A stretch of DNA of 13,198 bases from NCBI GenBank assembly GCA_017455085.1, contig JAFTBT010000174.1:1-13198 (forward strand), read 5' to 3'. Source of the DNA: Synergistaceae bacterium (GTDB lineage Bacteria > Synergistota > Synergistia > Synergistales > Aminobacteriaceae). The notes under the pieces are model-generated. The model made no database searches and was not told the DNA's origin. It saw only the letters and a program-made list of their open reading frames with translations. Both the position numbers and the translations under genes were made by a program. Numbering within the stretch: the first letter of the stretch is position 1; every line of letters begins with the position of its first letter. Below are positions 7,046 to 13,198 of this stretch, piece by piece.

Positions 7046-7750
7046 TCAGGCAAACAGTTTCGTGAAAAATATCACGTATACCAATCCCGGAAGCATATCC
7101 CCTAATTTCAGGCTGGTAATCTTCAGGAAGTTCAACCCTATTCCAAGAATCATAAGCCCGCCAATCCCTGAGATGTTCGCGTACATTTCCGCAGTGATGA
7201 ACGGTTCAGCCCACACCGCCAAAAACGTCAAACCCGCCTGATAGATGAACATAGGAAACACAGAAAACACTACTCCTAATCCCATAGACCCAGCAAAAAG
7301 AACTGAGCTTATCCCGTCCATGATGCCCTTCGTGATGAGAAGCTCCGGATCGTGTCGCAAGCCGTCATTGAACGCCCCGATTATGGCCATTGAGCCCATG
7401 CAGAACACTAGAGTCGCGCTCACGAAGCCCTGAGTGAATCCGAAGTCTGATGCATGAAATTTTGCCTTGAGGGTGTCGCCGAGAGAGTTCAATTTTTCTT
7501 CGAGGCCCAAGAGATCACCGGTAATTGCTCCGAGTACCAGACTCAGCAACACAGCTATAGAGTGTTTAGTGCTGAGGGACATACTGATACCGACATACAG
7601 AATGAACAGCCCCATAGCGTTGAAGATAGTGGTCTGGAGTTTTTGGGGAATGAACTTGCCGATGAACAGCCCCAGCGAGCTGCCAATAAGTACTGTTATG
7701 CAGTTGAAGACTGTGCCGCCTGCGGGAATGTGTGTGAATATCTCCAGCAT
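7046..7750 (-). CDS. DUF554 family membrane protein
   Basis: Integral membrane protein of the DUF554 (YdfK-like) family, 234 residues, normal length for the group. Physiological function is not established for this family. Recognisable segments are [21 protein letters not shown] (11-31), [14 protein letters not shown] (44-57), [19 protein letters not shown] (69-87), [27 protein letters not shown] (104-130), [20 protein letters not shown] (141-160) and [18 protein letters not shown] (192-209). Six to seven glycine-rich hydrophobic helices are visible, with a charged linker at 83-103. The ATG at 7748-7750 has GGGAG about 12 nt upstream, a slightly long spacing. It is divergent from ybaB across a 170-bp region and only 53 bp upstream of the copper ATPase on the same strand. 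No functional link to copper is implied by the family. Confidence 0.88.
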   Translation of the reverse strand: MLEIFTHIPAGGTVFNCITVLIGSSLGLFIGKFIPQKLQTTIFNAMGLFILYVGISMSLSTKHSIAVLLSLVLGAITGDLLGLEEKLNSLGDTLKAKFHASDFGFTQGFVSATLVFCMGSMAIIGAFNDGLRHDPELLITKGIMDGISSVLFAGSMGLGVVFSVFPMFIYQAGLTFLAVWAEPFITAEMYANISGIGGLMILGIGLNFLKITSLKLGDMLPGLVYVIFFTKLFA

Positions 7751-7782
7751 GTGAGAATTTTGCTCCCTTACTTTTTCGGGTA

Positions 7783-7788
7783 ATTATA
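7783..7788 (-). promoter_or_regulatory. -10 box, probable promoter of the DUF554 gene
   Basis: TATAAT on the minus strand in the context CGTATAATTA, about 33 bp before the DUF554 start codon. No convincing -35 was found at 16-18 bp. Its upstream side is the duplicated block shared with the ybaB promoter. Confidence 0.33.
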
Positions 7789-7805
7789 CGTGAGAAAACT
7801 TCAGT

Positions 7806-7838
7806 GTGTATGTGTTTTCTTGTGAATGTACGTGATAG
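7806..7838 (+). repeat. Promoter-region direct repeat, copy 1
   Basis: Copy of a 31-33 bp unit reading GTGTATG, a T-rich stretch, then GTGAATGTACGTGATAG. It differs from the second copy by a 2-base TG insertion and one substitution. Its GTGATAGGTT end is a degraded form of the -10 found in copy 2. Confidence 0.9.
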
Positions 7839-7847
7839 GTTTTCGGG

Positions 7848-7878
7848 GTGTATGTTTTCTGGTGAATGTACGTGATAG
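7848..7878 (+). repeat. Promoter-region direct repeat, copy 2
   Basis: Second copy, 9 bp after the first. It ends in GTGATAGAAT, which forms the likely -10 of the ybaB operon. The pair lies between divergent genes, so it may hold a duplicated operator or simply a duplicated promoter. Confidence 0.9.
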
Positions 7879-7881
7879 AAT
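7876..7881 (+). promoter_or_regulatory. Extended -10 element, probable ybaB-recR operon promoter
   Basis: TGATAGAAT, that is TAGAAT with a TGn extension, on the plus strand. Transcription would begin near 7888, giving a 33-nt leader with AGGAG before the GTG start at 7921. No clear -35 is present. Confidence 0.42.
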
Positions 7882-7920
7882 TTATGCATCCCAAAATAAT
7901 TTTTCAGGAGTGTATTTACC

Positions 7921-8232
7921 GTGAAACTTAACAATATTATGAAGCAAGCCCGCCAAATGCAGACTCAGATGATGCAGATTCAGGAAAAACTTGCCTCCGA
8001 AACTGTCGAAGCATCCGTAGGCGGTGGAATGGTTACAGCATCTTTCACAGGACAGGGAGACCTCATCAGCATAAAAATCGATCCCGAAGTCATCAACCCT
8101 GACGATAAAGATATGCTCGAAGACCTCGTAACCTCCGCAGTCAATGAAGGCCTCCGCAAAAGCCGCGAACTCATGACCGAAAAAATGGGAGGCATAACCG
8201 GTGCACTCGGAGCTATGGGTATGGGCATGTAG
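7921..8232 (+). CDS. ybaB: YbaB/EbfC family nucleoid-associated protein
   Basis: Small DNA-binding protein of the YbaB/EbfC family, 103 residues, standard length. Family members form dimers with a tweezer-like shape and coat the nucleoid. Visible are the N-terminal helix with MKQARQMQTQMMQIQEKL (7-24), the beta-sheet segment GGGMVTASFTGQGDLISIKIDPEVI (34-58) and the C-terminal helix LEDLVTSAVNEGLRKS, followed by a Gly/Met-rich tail (GGITGALGAMGMGM). The start is GTG at 7921, supported by AGGAG 10 nt upstream and by the family N-terminus. recR follows 11 bp later; the ybaB-recR pair is widely conserved, often after dnaX, which is absent here: the upstream neighbour is divergent. Confidence 0.95.
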   Translation: MKLNNIMKQARQMQTQMMQIQEKLASETVEASVGGGMVTASFTGQGDLISIKIDPEVINPDDKDMLEDLVTSAVNEGLRKSRELMTEKMGGITGALGAMGMGM

Positions 8233-8243
8233 CAGGTGAAAAC

Positions 8244-8831
8244 TTGGAAACACTCAACGAACTCATCAATTACCTGAAGAAATTTCCAGGCATCGGCAAA
8301 AAAGGAGCTAAACGCATAGCTTTCTACCTCATAAAACAGGACAGAAAATATCTCTCACAGTTAGGGACTCTCATCTCCGGCCTGAGAGATAACATGTTCA
8401 CTTGCCAGCAGTGCGGAAATATCTCCTCAACAAATCCGTGCAGCATTTGCAGAGATCCACTACGAGACCACAAGACTCTCTGCATAGTTGAGGACATCGA
8501 GGCCATTGCTGTGCTGGAGGAGGCAGGAGTCTACAACGGACTGTATCACGTACTCGGAAAGTTATCCCCTATCGAGAATCTTGACTCTGAAGATGAAGCT
8601 CTTGCGTTCCTGACCGAACACATAAACGCTCTCAATGCTGAAGAAGTCATAGTAGCTGCTACTCCGCGAGTCGAGGGAGATTTGACGTACTACGCGCTGA
8701 TAGATTTCCTGAAGCATTCCGGCGTGAAGAGAGTTACCCGTATAGCTTTCGGCCTGCCTGTAGGGACAGCGATAGAGTTCGCAGACAGAACAACCCTCAA
8801 CACAGCACTCGAGGACAGAAAGGACGTGTAG
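8244..8831 (+). CDS. recR: Recombination mediator protein RecR
   Basis: RecR acts with RecF/RecO to load RecA on gapped DNA. 195 residues, close to the usual 198-200. The order is standard: N-terminal helix-hairpin-helix with KFPGIGKKGAKRIAFYL (13-29), a four-cysteine zinc finger C54-X2-C57-X8-C66-X2-C69, then a Toprim domain starting LCIVEDIEAIAVLE (79-92), and the conserved tail segment GLPVGTAIEFADRTTL. The tail has VGTAIEF where VGGDLEYAD is common, a mild divergence. The start codon is TTG at 8244, preceded by AGGTGA within the usual range; an ATG alternative in frame would cut into the helix-hairpin-helix domain. Gaps of 11 bp to ybaB and 3 bp to ispDF indicate one operon. Confidence 0.97.
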   Translation: METLNELINYLKKFPGIGKKGAKRIAFYLIKQDRKYLSQLGTLISGLRDNMFTCQQCGNISSTNPCSICRDPLRDHKTLCIVEDIEAIAVLEEAGVYNGLYHVLGKLSPIENLDSEDEALAFLTEHINALNAEEVIVAATPRVEGDLTYYALIDFLKHSGVKRVTRIAFGLPVGTAIEFADRTTLNTALEDRKDV

Positions 8832-8834
8832 CCT

Positions 8835-9941
8835 GTGCGAGATTTTTCGTTCGTGATAGCAGCAGGAGGCAGCGGCTCAAGAATGGGGAATATCCGCAAG
8901 CAGTTCATGCCTCTCGGCGGCAAACCTGTATGGCTGTGGAGTGCGGAGAAGGCGGCCAAGATTCCCGAAGTCCGAGAAATAGTGCTGATAGTTCCTGCTG
9001 ACCATGACGGCAGAATCGACTCACCCTTCCCCGTGAAAATAGCTCATGGCGGAAGTGAGAGGGCTGTGTCAGTGCTGAACGGCTTACGTGCGGCGAAGTG
9101 CGATTATGTTTTTGTGCATGACGCTGCGAGACCTTTCGGGAGCGGTGAACTTTTCAGGAGGCTCATGGAGAACACGGATGCAGACTCCGGAGTCGTGCCT
9201 GTGCTGCCGGTGAGCGATGCCCTCAAACGCATAGACTCTGACGGAGAAATTTCGTGCGTTGACCGTGAAGGGCTGTACATCACGCAGACTCCGCAGTGTT
9301 TCCCCAGAGAGAAGCTGATTGACGCGGTGAAGGAATACCCTCACGCAAAAGATGAGGCCGAAGCGTGGCAGAGCAGCGGGCATGTTTTGAGGTACGTTGA
9401 TGGCGAAAGAATGAACTACAAGATTACGCAGAGAGAGGACATGATGATCGCAAAGGCTCTGACTGAACAGGGAATAACCCGCACAGGACTCGGCTATGAC
9501 GTTCACAGGCTAGTCCCCGAACGCAGGCTTGTACTCGGCGGCGTAGAGATAGCTGACTCACCGCTGGGGCTGCTGGGACATTCTGACGCGGATTTGCTGA
9601 CTCATGCAGTAATGGATGCGGTTTTAGGGGCTGCCGGGCTTAAAGACATAGGCAATATTTTCCCGGCCAGTGATGAGAGATTCAGGGACATTGACAGCAT
9701 GGAGCTCTTGGCCGAAGTGATGAGATTGGTTGAGGCTGAGGGGTGGAGTGTTGAGTTTGTGGATGCAGTAGTTCAGGCGCAAGTGCCTAGACTCAACAAA
9801 TACTTGGACTCCGTGCGTGAGAGCTTGGGGAGATTCTTTGCGGTCAACGTGAAATTCAAGTCCGCAGAGACTCTCGATGATGCCGGTGCTGGGCTGAGTA
9901 TGACGTGCTGGGCCTGCGCGACATTGAGGAAGGTGATGTGA
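8835..9941 (+). CDS. ispDF: Bifunctional IspD-IspF, MEP-pathway isoprenoid enzyme
   Basis: Fusion of two enzymes of the methylerythritol-phosphate pathway. IspD (residues 1 to about 210) transfers CMP from CTP to methylerythritol 4-phosphate; IspF (about 217-368) makes the 2,4-cyclodiphosphate. IspD signs are AAGGSGSRMG (9-18), RKQF (21-24), HDAARPF (95-101), TQTPQCF (150-156) and N-YKIT (194-198). IspF signs are GLGYDVHRL (218-226) with metal ligands D222 and H224, GHSDADLLTHA (248-258) with H257, and DIGNIFPASD (271-280). The end, SAETLDDAGAG (343-353), replaces the more usual T-T-E-x-L-G-F-x-G pattern, and NIFP replaces H-FPP, so the IspF half is somewhat divergent. The IspE step between the two is encoded elsewhere. 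Start is GTG at 8835, 3 bp after recR. Fused IspDF is known in alpha- and epsilon-proteobacteria and a few other phyla. Confidence 0.95.
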   Translation: MRDFSFVIAAGGSGSRMGNIRKQFMPLGGKPVWLWSAEKAAKIPEVREIVLIVPADHDGRIDSPFPVKIAHGGSERAVSVLNGLRAAKCDYVFVHDAARPFGSGELFRRLMENTDADSGVVPVLPVSDALKRIDSDGEISCVDREGLYITQTPQCFPREKLIDAVKEYPHAKDEAEAWQSSGHVLRYVDGERMNYKITQREDMMIAKALTEQGITRTGLGYDVHRLVPERRLVLGGVEIADSPLGLLGHSDADLLTHAVMDAVLGAAGLKDIGNIFPASDERFRDIDSMELLAEVMRLVEAEGWSVEFVDAVVQAQVPRLNKYLDSVRESLGRFFAVNVKFKSAETLDDAGAGLSMTCWACATLRKVM

Positions 9942-9942
9942 A

Positions 9943-10158
9943 GTGTCAGAGACAGTGACGGAGAAAGTACCTGCGTCTTGTGTGTTGAGTCATAACCATG
10001 ACTGCGATGCTAAATTGTGGTTTGGGGAGCTTGCGCTGGACGGGTTTGAGCAGTTTGTGTTCAACGATGAGATCATGATTCCGACTCTGTTTAACGCGTA
10101 CGATGACTTCATAAATCACGGGTGGCCTGAATTTGTGGAGGATAATTCATACAGTTAG
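9943..10158 (+). CDS. Small conserved-context protein of unknown function (71 aa)
   Basis: I do not recognise this protein. It begins with GTG at 9943, one base after the ispDF stop, with AGGTGA about 7 nt upstream, and ends 2 bp before the tsaD ATG, so it is embedded in the operon. The 71 residues are acidic and soluble-looking, without signal peptide or membrane helix. The N-terminal third has C13-x3-H17-x-H19-x-C21, a possible metal site. The rest is rich in aromatics and acids (LWFGELALDGFEQFVF, 25-40; AYDDFINHGWPEF, 52-64). The tight spacing, and the fact that tsaD has no close ribosome binding site of its own, suggest it is translated and coupled to tsaD. It could be a small regulator or partner of either neighbour; that is a guess. 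Confidence 0.65.
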   Translation: MSETVTEKVPASCVLSHNHDCDAKLWFGELALDGFEQFVFNDEIMIPTLFNAYDDFINHGWPEFVEDNSYS

Positions 10159-10160
10159 AC

Positions 10161-11159
10161 ATGCTTACGTTAGGAATCGAGACCAGCTGCGACGATACGG
10201 GTGTTGCAGTGCTGAAGGATGAACGTACTGTGTTGTGCGAATACCTGTCGAGCCAGATCAAGGATCATTCACGTTTTGGCGGAGTGATTCCGGAGTTTGC
10301 TGCGCGTAAACATCTGGAGAACCTTTTGCCGCTGGTTGATGCTGCGTTGAGTGAGTGCGGTATTTCGGGAAGAGATATAGACTTGATAGCTGTAACTCGA
10401 GGTCCGGGACTGATGGGGTCTCTGATTGTGGGAGTGATGACAGCTCGCGCATTGTCTCAGGCATGGGGAGTGCCGTTGATAGGTGTGAATCACTTGGAGG
10501 GTCATTTGTTCGCGCCGCTTGTTGACGCAGAGGATCTGACTCCGCCGTTTTTGTCGCTGATAGTTTCGGGAGGCCATACGGAGATAGTGAGCGTTGACGA
10601 TTTTGGGAAGTATGAGCTTTTGGGACAGACTCGGGATGACGCAGCAGGAGAAGCCTACGACAAAGCAGCGAGAATCTTGGGGCTGAAGTATCCGGGCGGA
10701 CCAGAAATAGACAGGCTCGCAAAAAGTGGAGACCCTCACGCGTTCGAGTTCCCTGTGCCGTTGAAGAATACCGGAAAAATTGAGTTCAGCTTCAGCGGAC
10801 TGAAGACAGCATTATTGTGGCAGGTGAAGAAGTTTCAGGAGGACGGCCAAGAGATTCCTGTGGAGGATCTGTGTGCGGCATTTCAGCGTTCGGTTGTTGA
10901 CGCGCTGGTGAGCAAGGTGCTGTTGGCGGCGAGGCTTACGGGACGGAAGAGAGTTTCTGTGTCGGGTGGAGTGTCTGCGAACAGTGGGCTGCGTGAGGCG
11001 TTGAGCAGGCGGGAGGAGATTCGTGTGTGGCTTCCGAGACTGAGCAGGTGTACCGATAACGCTGTGATGATTGCGATGGCTGGGAGGAATGCATTCATTC
11101 GCGGAGGTCGAGTCAGTGATGAGGGAGTTGTGCCGGATCCTTCACTGCATAGAATTTAG
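10161..11159 (+). CDS. tsaD: tRNA N6-threonylcarbamoyladenosine transferase TsaD
   Basis: TsaD, with TsaB, TsaC and TsaE, installs the t6A modification at A37 of tRNAs reading ANN codons; it transfers the threonylcarbamoyl group. 332 residues, full length. Features of the ASKHA-fold family: GIETSCDDTGVAV (5-17), SRFGGVIPEFAARKH (37-51), GPGLMGSLIVG (81-91), the metal-binding HLEGH (111-115), SGGHTE (136-141), GEAYDKAARILGLKYPGGPEID (163-184), FSFSGLKTA (209-217), VSGGVSANSGLRE (267-279) and CTDNAVMIA (297-305) with the metal-ligand D299. The ATG at 10161 is fixed by the MLTLGIETS start. No Shine-Dalgarno lies at normal distance (GGAGG is 20 nt away), so re-initiation after the small upstream gene is likely. 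Downstream, a 43-bp convergent gap shows no obvious terminator hairpin. Confidence 0.97.
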   Translation: MLTLGIETSCDDTGVAVLKDERTVLCEYLSSQIKDHSRFGGVIPEFAARKHLENLLPLVDAALSECGISGRDIDLIAVTRGPGLMGSLIVGVMTARALSQAWGVPLIGVNHLEGHLFAPLVDAEDLTPPFLSLIVSGGHTEIVSVDDFGKYELLGQTRDDAAGEAYDKAARILGLKYPGGPEIDRLAKSGDPHAFEFPVPLKNTGKIEFSFSGLKTALLWQVKKFQEDGQEIPVEDLCAAFQRSVVDALVSKVLLAARLTGRKRVSVSGGVSANSGLREALSRREEIRVWLPRLSRCTDNAVMIAMAGRNAFIRGGRVSDEGVVPDPSLHRI

Positions 11160-11202
11160 CGGCGAACACTTACACAAAACTTCACAGCCTTCACGCTCAC
11201 TC

Positions 11203-12897
11203 TTAGAACTCGGAGAAATATACCATACACTTATCATTCAGAGCACGATATATATTCATCACGGCTTCCACACTGAGGCAGGTATCTTCAGTAATCTCGT
11301 GTACCTGTCTCTTCCCGTCAGCAAGCAGCAATAGTTCAGCGTCCACTCCCGAAACTCTGCATATCCCTTCGCTCACACTATCACCGTCAATCACGTACTC
11401 GCTCATAGTCCGAACCGGGTAGCTCCATAAATTACACTCCTGCTCTTCGGGCTTCAGGTGCCTCATGAACTCCATAATATACGGGTAATTTCTCCATGCG
11501 TTCAGCCAGCTGTGATTCACTATCCGGCCTGATGCAATATGCTCTGCGTTCCTGAGCAGTTCGTCCTTCGTGGTGTATGCTGCCTCGTGAATATAGTGCT
11601 GCCTAAGTTCCGCGTCAAATCTCCGCTTGGCCGAGACTATATCGTTTGCGGTGAGGGCTTCCGTCTGAATCACTGCCTCCCGCATCGTGATCACCGAGTG
11701 CTGCAATCTCCTGCGGTCTATACACATCCCGTAGCGTTCCGGTGCGTGAGTTATGGGTGTCCCGTGATATGGCGCAAAGAATACCGTGTTGAGCTCGACT
11801 ATTCCGCGTCCTGCTGTGATTAATTTTTTTGCATGGGCTATGCTCTCGGATAGTGTCTCCTCGCTCTCGAAAGCTCCGCCGATAATGTAGTTCCCCTCCA
11901 CTCGGTGAAGTCCCGCAGATTTGCACTCACTCACCACGTCAACAATCATCTCCGGAGTTATGCGCTTGTTGTAGGCCTCTAGGACTCTCCGGCTTCCGCT
12001 CTCTATGCCTAACTGCACAGCAATCAGCCCAGAATCCGCCATGACGTGAAGCATTTCGGGATTGTCCCACAACGTCAGTACATGAGCCTCACATGTCCAC
12101 AGCAGACCCGAATCCTTCATGTACACGCAAAATTCTCGCACCCTCTCAGCACTCAGCGTAAATGTGTCGTCATAAATATTCACGTACTTCAACGAATGAT
12201 TCTCTGCTCTGACGCTCTCGATCTCGGCTATGACGTTCGCAATGCTCCGGAGACGCACGGACTTTGACGCAGCCCCCTCAAAACAGAAAGCGCAGTGATA
12301 CGGGCAGCCCCTGCCTGTGAGGATACCTATTGCCTCAGTTGAGCGGAAATCTTTGCTGAGGCTGTTAGCTTTGTCCGGAAAAGGTATAGAGTCCAAATCG
12401 TGAATCAGTGGCGCAGGAGGTGTTACCCTGAATTTTCCTGAAGAGTCTACGTACTTGATAGCGGTAATATTTTCTTGTGTGCCTATGCCGTCAACGATTA
12501 AGCGCAAGAGTCCCAGCACTGCCGATTCTCCCTCACCGTAGACCACGTAATCACACCCCGACTCACGCAAAAACTCCTCACCGAGTGAATACGCTTCAGG
12601 CCCTCCGACAATAACAGCAACGTCCGGCCAAGCAGCTTTTACCCAGCGGATAATATGCCCGGTAGTTACGCGGGTATCTGCTCCAACGTAGAAGCCAACG
12701 ACTCTCACGCCGTGATTCACGATTTCGCCGGAGATTATGCGTTTGGTGTCGAGTACGTCGCACGAGTAGACTTTTGCGCGAAAATCATACTTTGAGACAT
12801 ACGACGCTATTATGTGGCCGCCTAAGTATTCACGGAAAGAGCTGCTGATTTCTGATGAGCCGCGTGCTGCGTTCAGGAGGAGTAACTCATACTGCAT
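11203..12897 (-). CDS. Cobalamin-binding radical SAM protein with PqqD-like C-terminal tail
   Basis: 564-residue radical SAM enzyme of the B12-binding class. Residues 1 to about 150 form a Rossmann-type cobalamin-binding domain ending in VIVGGPEAYSLGEEFLR (95-111) and YVVYGEGESA (117-126). The lower-ligand DxHxxG motif is not seen, so cobalamin, if bound, would lack it, as in many members. The radical SAM core follows: RGCPYHCAFC (196-205) with cluster cysteines C198, C202 and C205, YDDTF (242-246), QLGIESGS (295-302) and NYIIGGAFESEET (336-348). After about 370 the sequence is family-specific. The last about 60 residues (SVSEGICRVSGVDAELLLLADG then HEITEDTCLSVEAVMNIYRALNDKCMVYF) resemble the winged-helix fold of PqqD-like peptide-binding domains. 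The ATG at 12895-12897 lies inside the preceding gene (11-bp overlap). Substrate unknown. Core identification is firm, the tail assignment tentative. Confidence 0.88.
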   Translation of the reverse strand: MQYELLLLNAARGSSEISSSFREYLGGHIIASYVSKYDFRAKVYSCDVLDTKRIISGEIVNHGVRVVGFYVGADTRVTTGHIIRWVKAAWPDVAVIVGGPEAYSLGEEFLRESGCDYVVYGEGESAVLGLLRLIVDGIGTQENITAIKYVDSSGKFRVTPPAPLIHDLDSIPFPDKANSLSKDFRSTEAIGILTGRGCPYHCAFCFEGAASKSVRLRSIANVIAEIESVRAENHSLKYVNIYDDTFTLSAERVREFCVYMKDSGLLWTCEAHVLTLWDNPEMLHVMADSGLIAVQLGIESGSRRVLEAYNKRITPEMIVDVVSECKSAGLHRVEGNYIIGGAFESEETLSESIAHAKKLITAGRGIVELNTVFFAPYHGTPITHAPERYGMCIDRRRLQHSVITMREAVIQTEALTANDIVSAKRRFDAELRQHYIHEAAYTTKDELLRNAEHIASGRIVNHSWLNAWRNYPYIMEFMRHLKPEEQECNLWSYPVRTMSEYVIDGDSVSEGICRVSGVDAELLLLADGKRQVHEITEDTCLSVEAVMNIYRALNDKCMVYFSEF

Positions 12898-13198
12898 TAT
12901 CGAGTCTCCGAAGAATCTCCCCGCGTTTCCTGAGTAAGTATGCTTTGTATTTCTTGATGCCGTCTTCGCAAAGGTAGTCCATGAACTTCACGAAGTCATA
13001 ACACATTAGGCCGTTGTGAGCGATACAGCCGCCGTTGCAGAAAGTCAGGTACTTGCAGCGTGTACACTCCTCACGAAGATTCTCGCTCCGTGAAGCAGCG
13101 AGTCTCTCCAGAATCCCGCGCCCCGAGTCCGTGATGCCTCCTGTGTGGACGTTGCCGAGAAGGTGAGTCTTGTCGTCCGCGAATCTTCCGCAGGGGTA
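12887..13198 (-). CDS. Radical SAM/SPASM protein, C-terminal part (5' end outside window)
   Basis: Only the last 103 residues are present; the reading frame is open to the right edge. They form a SPASM/twitch-type auxiliary iron-sulfur domain. A first cysteine, C3, is followed by LGNVHTGG (14-21), then CTRCKYLTFCNGGC (45-58), which is exactly the C-x2-C-x5-C-x3-C SPASM signature, with further cysteines at C66 and C77. SPASM radical SAM enzymes modify ribosomal peptides (PqqE-like, sactipeptide and related maturases), mature sulfatases, or act on small molecules. The radical SAM CxxxCxxC core must lie outside the window. The stop at 12889-12887 is inside the next gene, so the two radical SAM proteins are translationally coupled and probably work in one pathway. 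Confidence 0.88.
   Translation of the reverse strand, partial: YPCGRFADDKTHLLGNVHTGGITDSGRGILERLAASRSENLREECTRCKYLTFCNGGCIAHNGLMCYDFVKFMDYLCEDGIKKYKAYLLRKRGEILRRLDNAV

Noticed and set aside
7009..7080. Copper-responsive operator (CueR, CsoR or CopY type) before copA
   Set aside because: No GC-rich dyad or TACAnnTGTA-type site could be found; only a TATAAT without a -35 is present.
7882..8253. Minus-strand frame of 123 codons across ybaB
   Set aside because: It is His/Phe-rich, has no ribosome binding site and lies opposite a clear YbaB/EbfC gene.
10258..10739. Two overlapping minus-strand frames of about 155 codons opposite tsaD
   Set aside because: They are Arg/Ser/Gln-rich antisense shadows of a fully conserved TsaD.

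Overview
The window is a compact bacterial chromosome segment of mid GC content (near 50% by eye). Overlapping genes, several GTG/TTG starts, clear AGGAG-type ribosome binding sites and a mix of core housekeeping genes point to an anaerobic bacterium. The mevalonate-independent isoprenoid pathway, a fused IspD-IspF, cobalamin/SPASM radical SAM enzymes and glycan-modification genes would fit Synergistota or a similar diderm anaerobe. That placement is an inference from overall flavour, not from a marker gene.

Left part (1-4308, all on the minus strand). The 5' portion of rpsB (ribosomal protein S2) runs off the left edge and is preceded by a leader of about 280 nt with hairpin potential. Upstream lie two closely related FkbM-type methyltransferase genes (747-1700 and 2011-2865). 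The 310-base gap between them holds two terminator-like hairpins, a five-copy heptanucleotide tandem repeat and an extended -10 promoter. A UDP-sugar dehydrogenase of the WecC/WbpA type (2980-4308) completes what looks like a surface-glycan segment. It carries an uninterrupted run of ten G in its coding strand, a candidate phase-variation switch.

Middle (4321-7750, minus strand). The dehydrogenase is the last gene of a tight run that begins with a Cu(I)-type P1B ATPase, continues with a small exported protein whose start overlaps the ATPase stop, and ends with the dehydrogenase 12 bp further on. A DUF554-type membrane protein gene lies just upstream of the ATPase on the same strand.

Centre-right (7751-11159, plus strand). 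A divergent promoter region with an imperfectly duplicated block of about 31-33 bp precedes an operon-like run: ybaB/ebfC, recR, the ispD-ispF fusion, a 71-codon gene of unknown function, and tsaD. Gaps are 1-12 bp, so co-transcription is very likely. The run joins recombination repair, isoprenoid precursor synthesis and tRNA t6A modification.

Right end (11203-13198, minus strand, convergent with tsaD). A cobalamin-binding radical SAM protein has a C-terminal tail resembling PqqD-like winged-helix domains. Its start overlaps by 11 bp the end of a second radical SAM gene, of which only the SPASM-domain C-terminus is inside the window. This translationally coupled pair is the best candidate for an uncharacterised system; any substrate or precursor gene would lie beyond the right edge.
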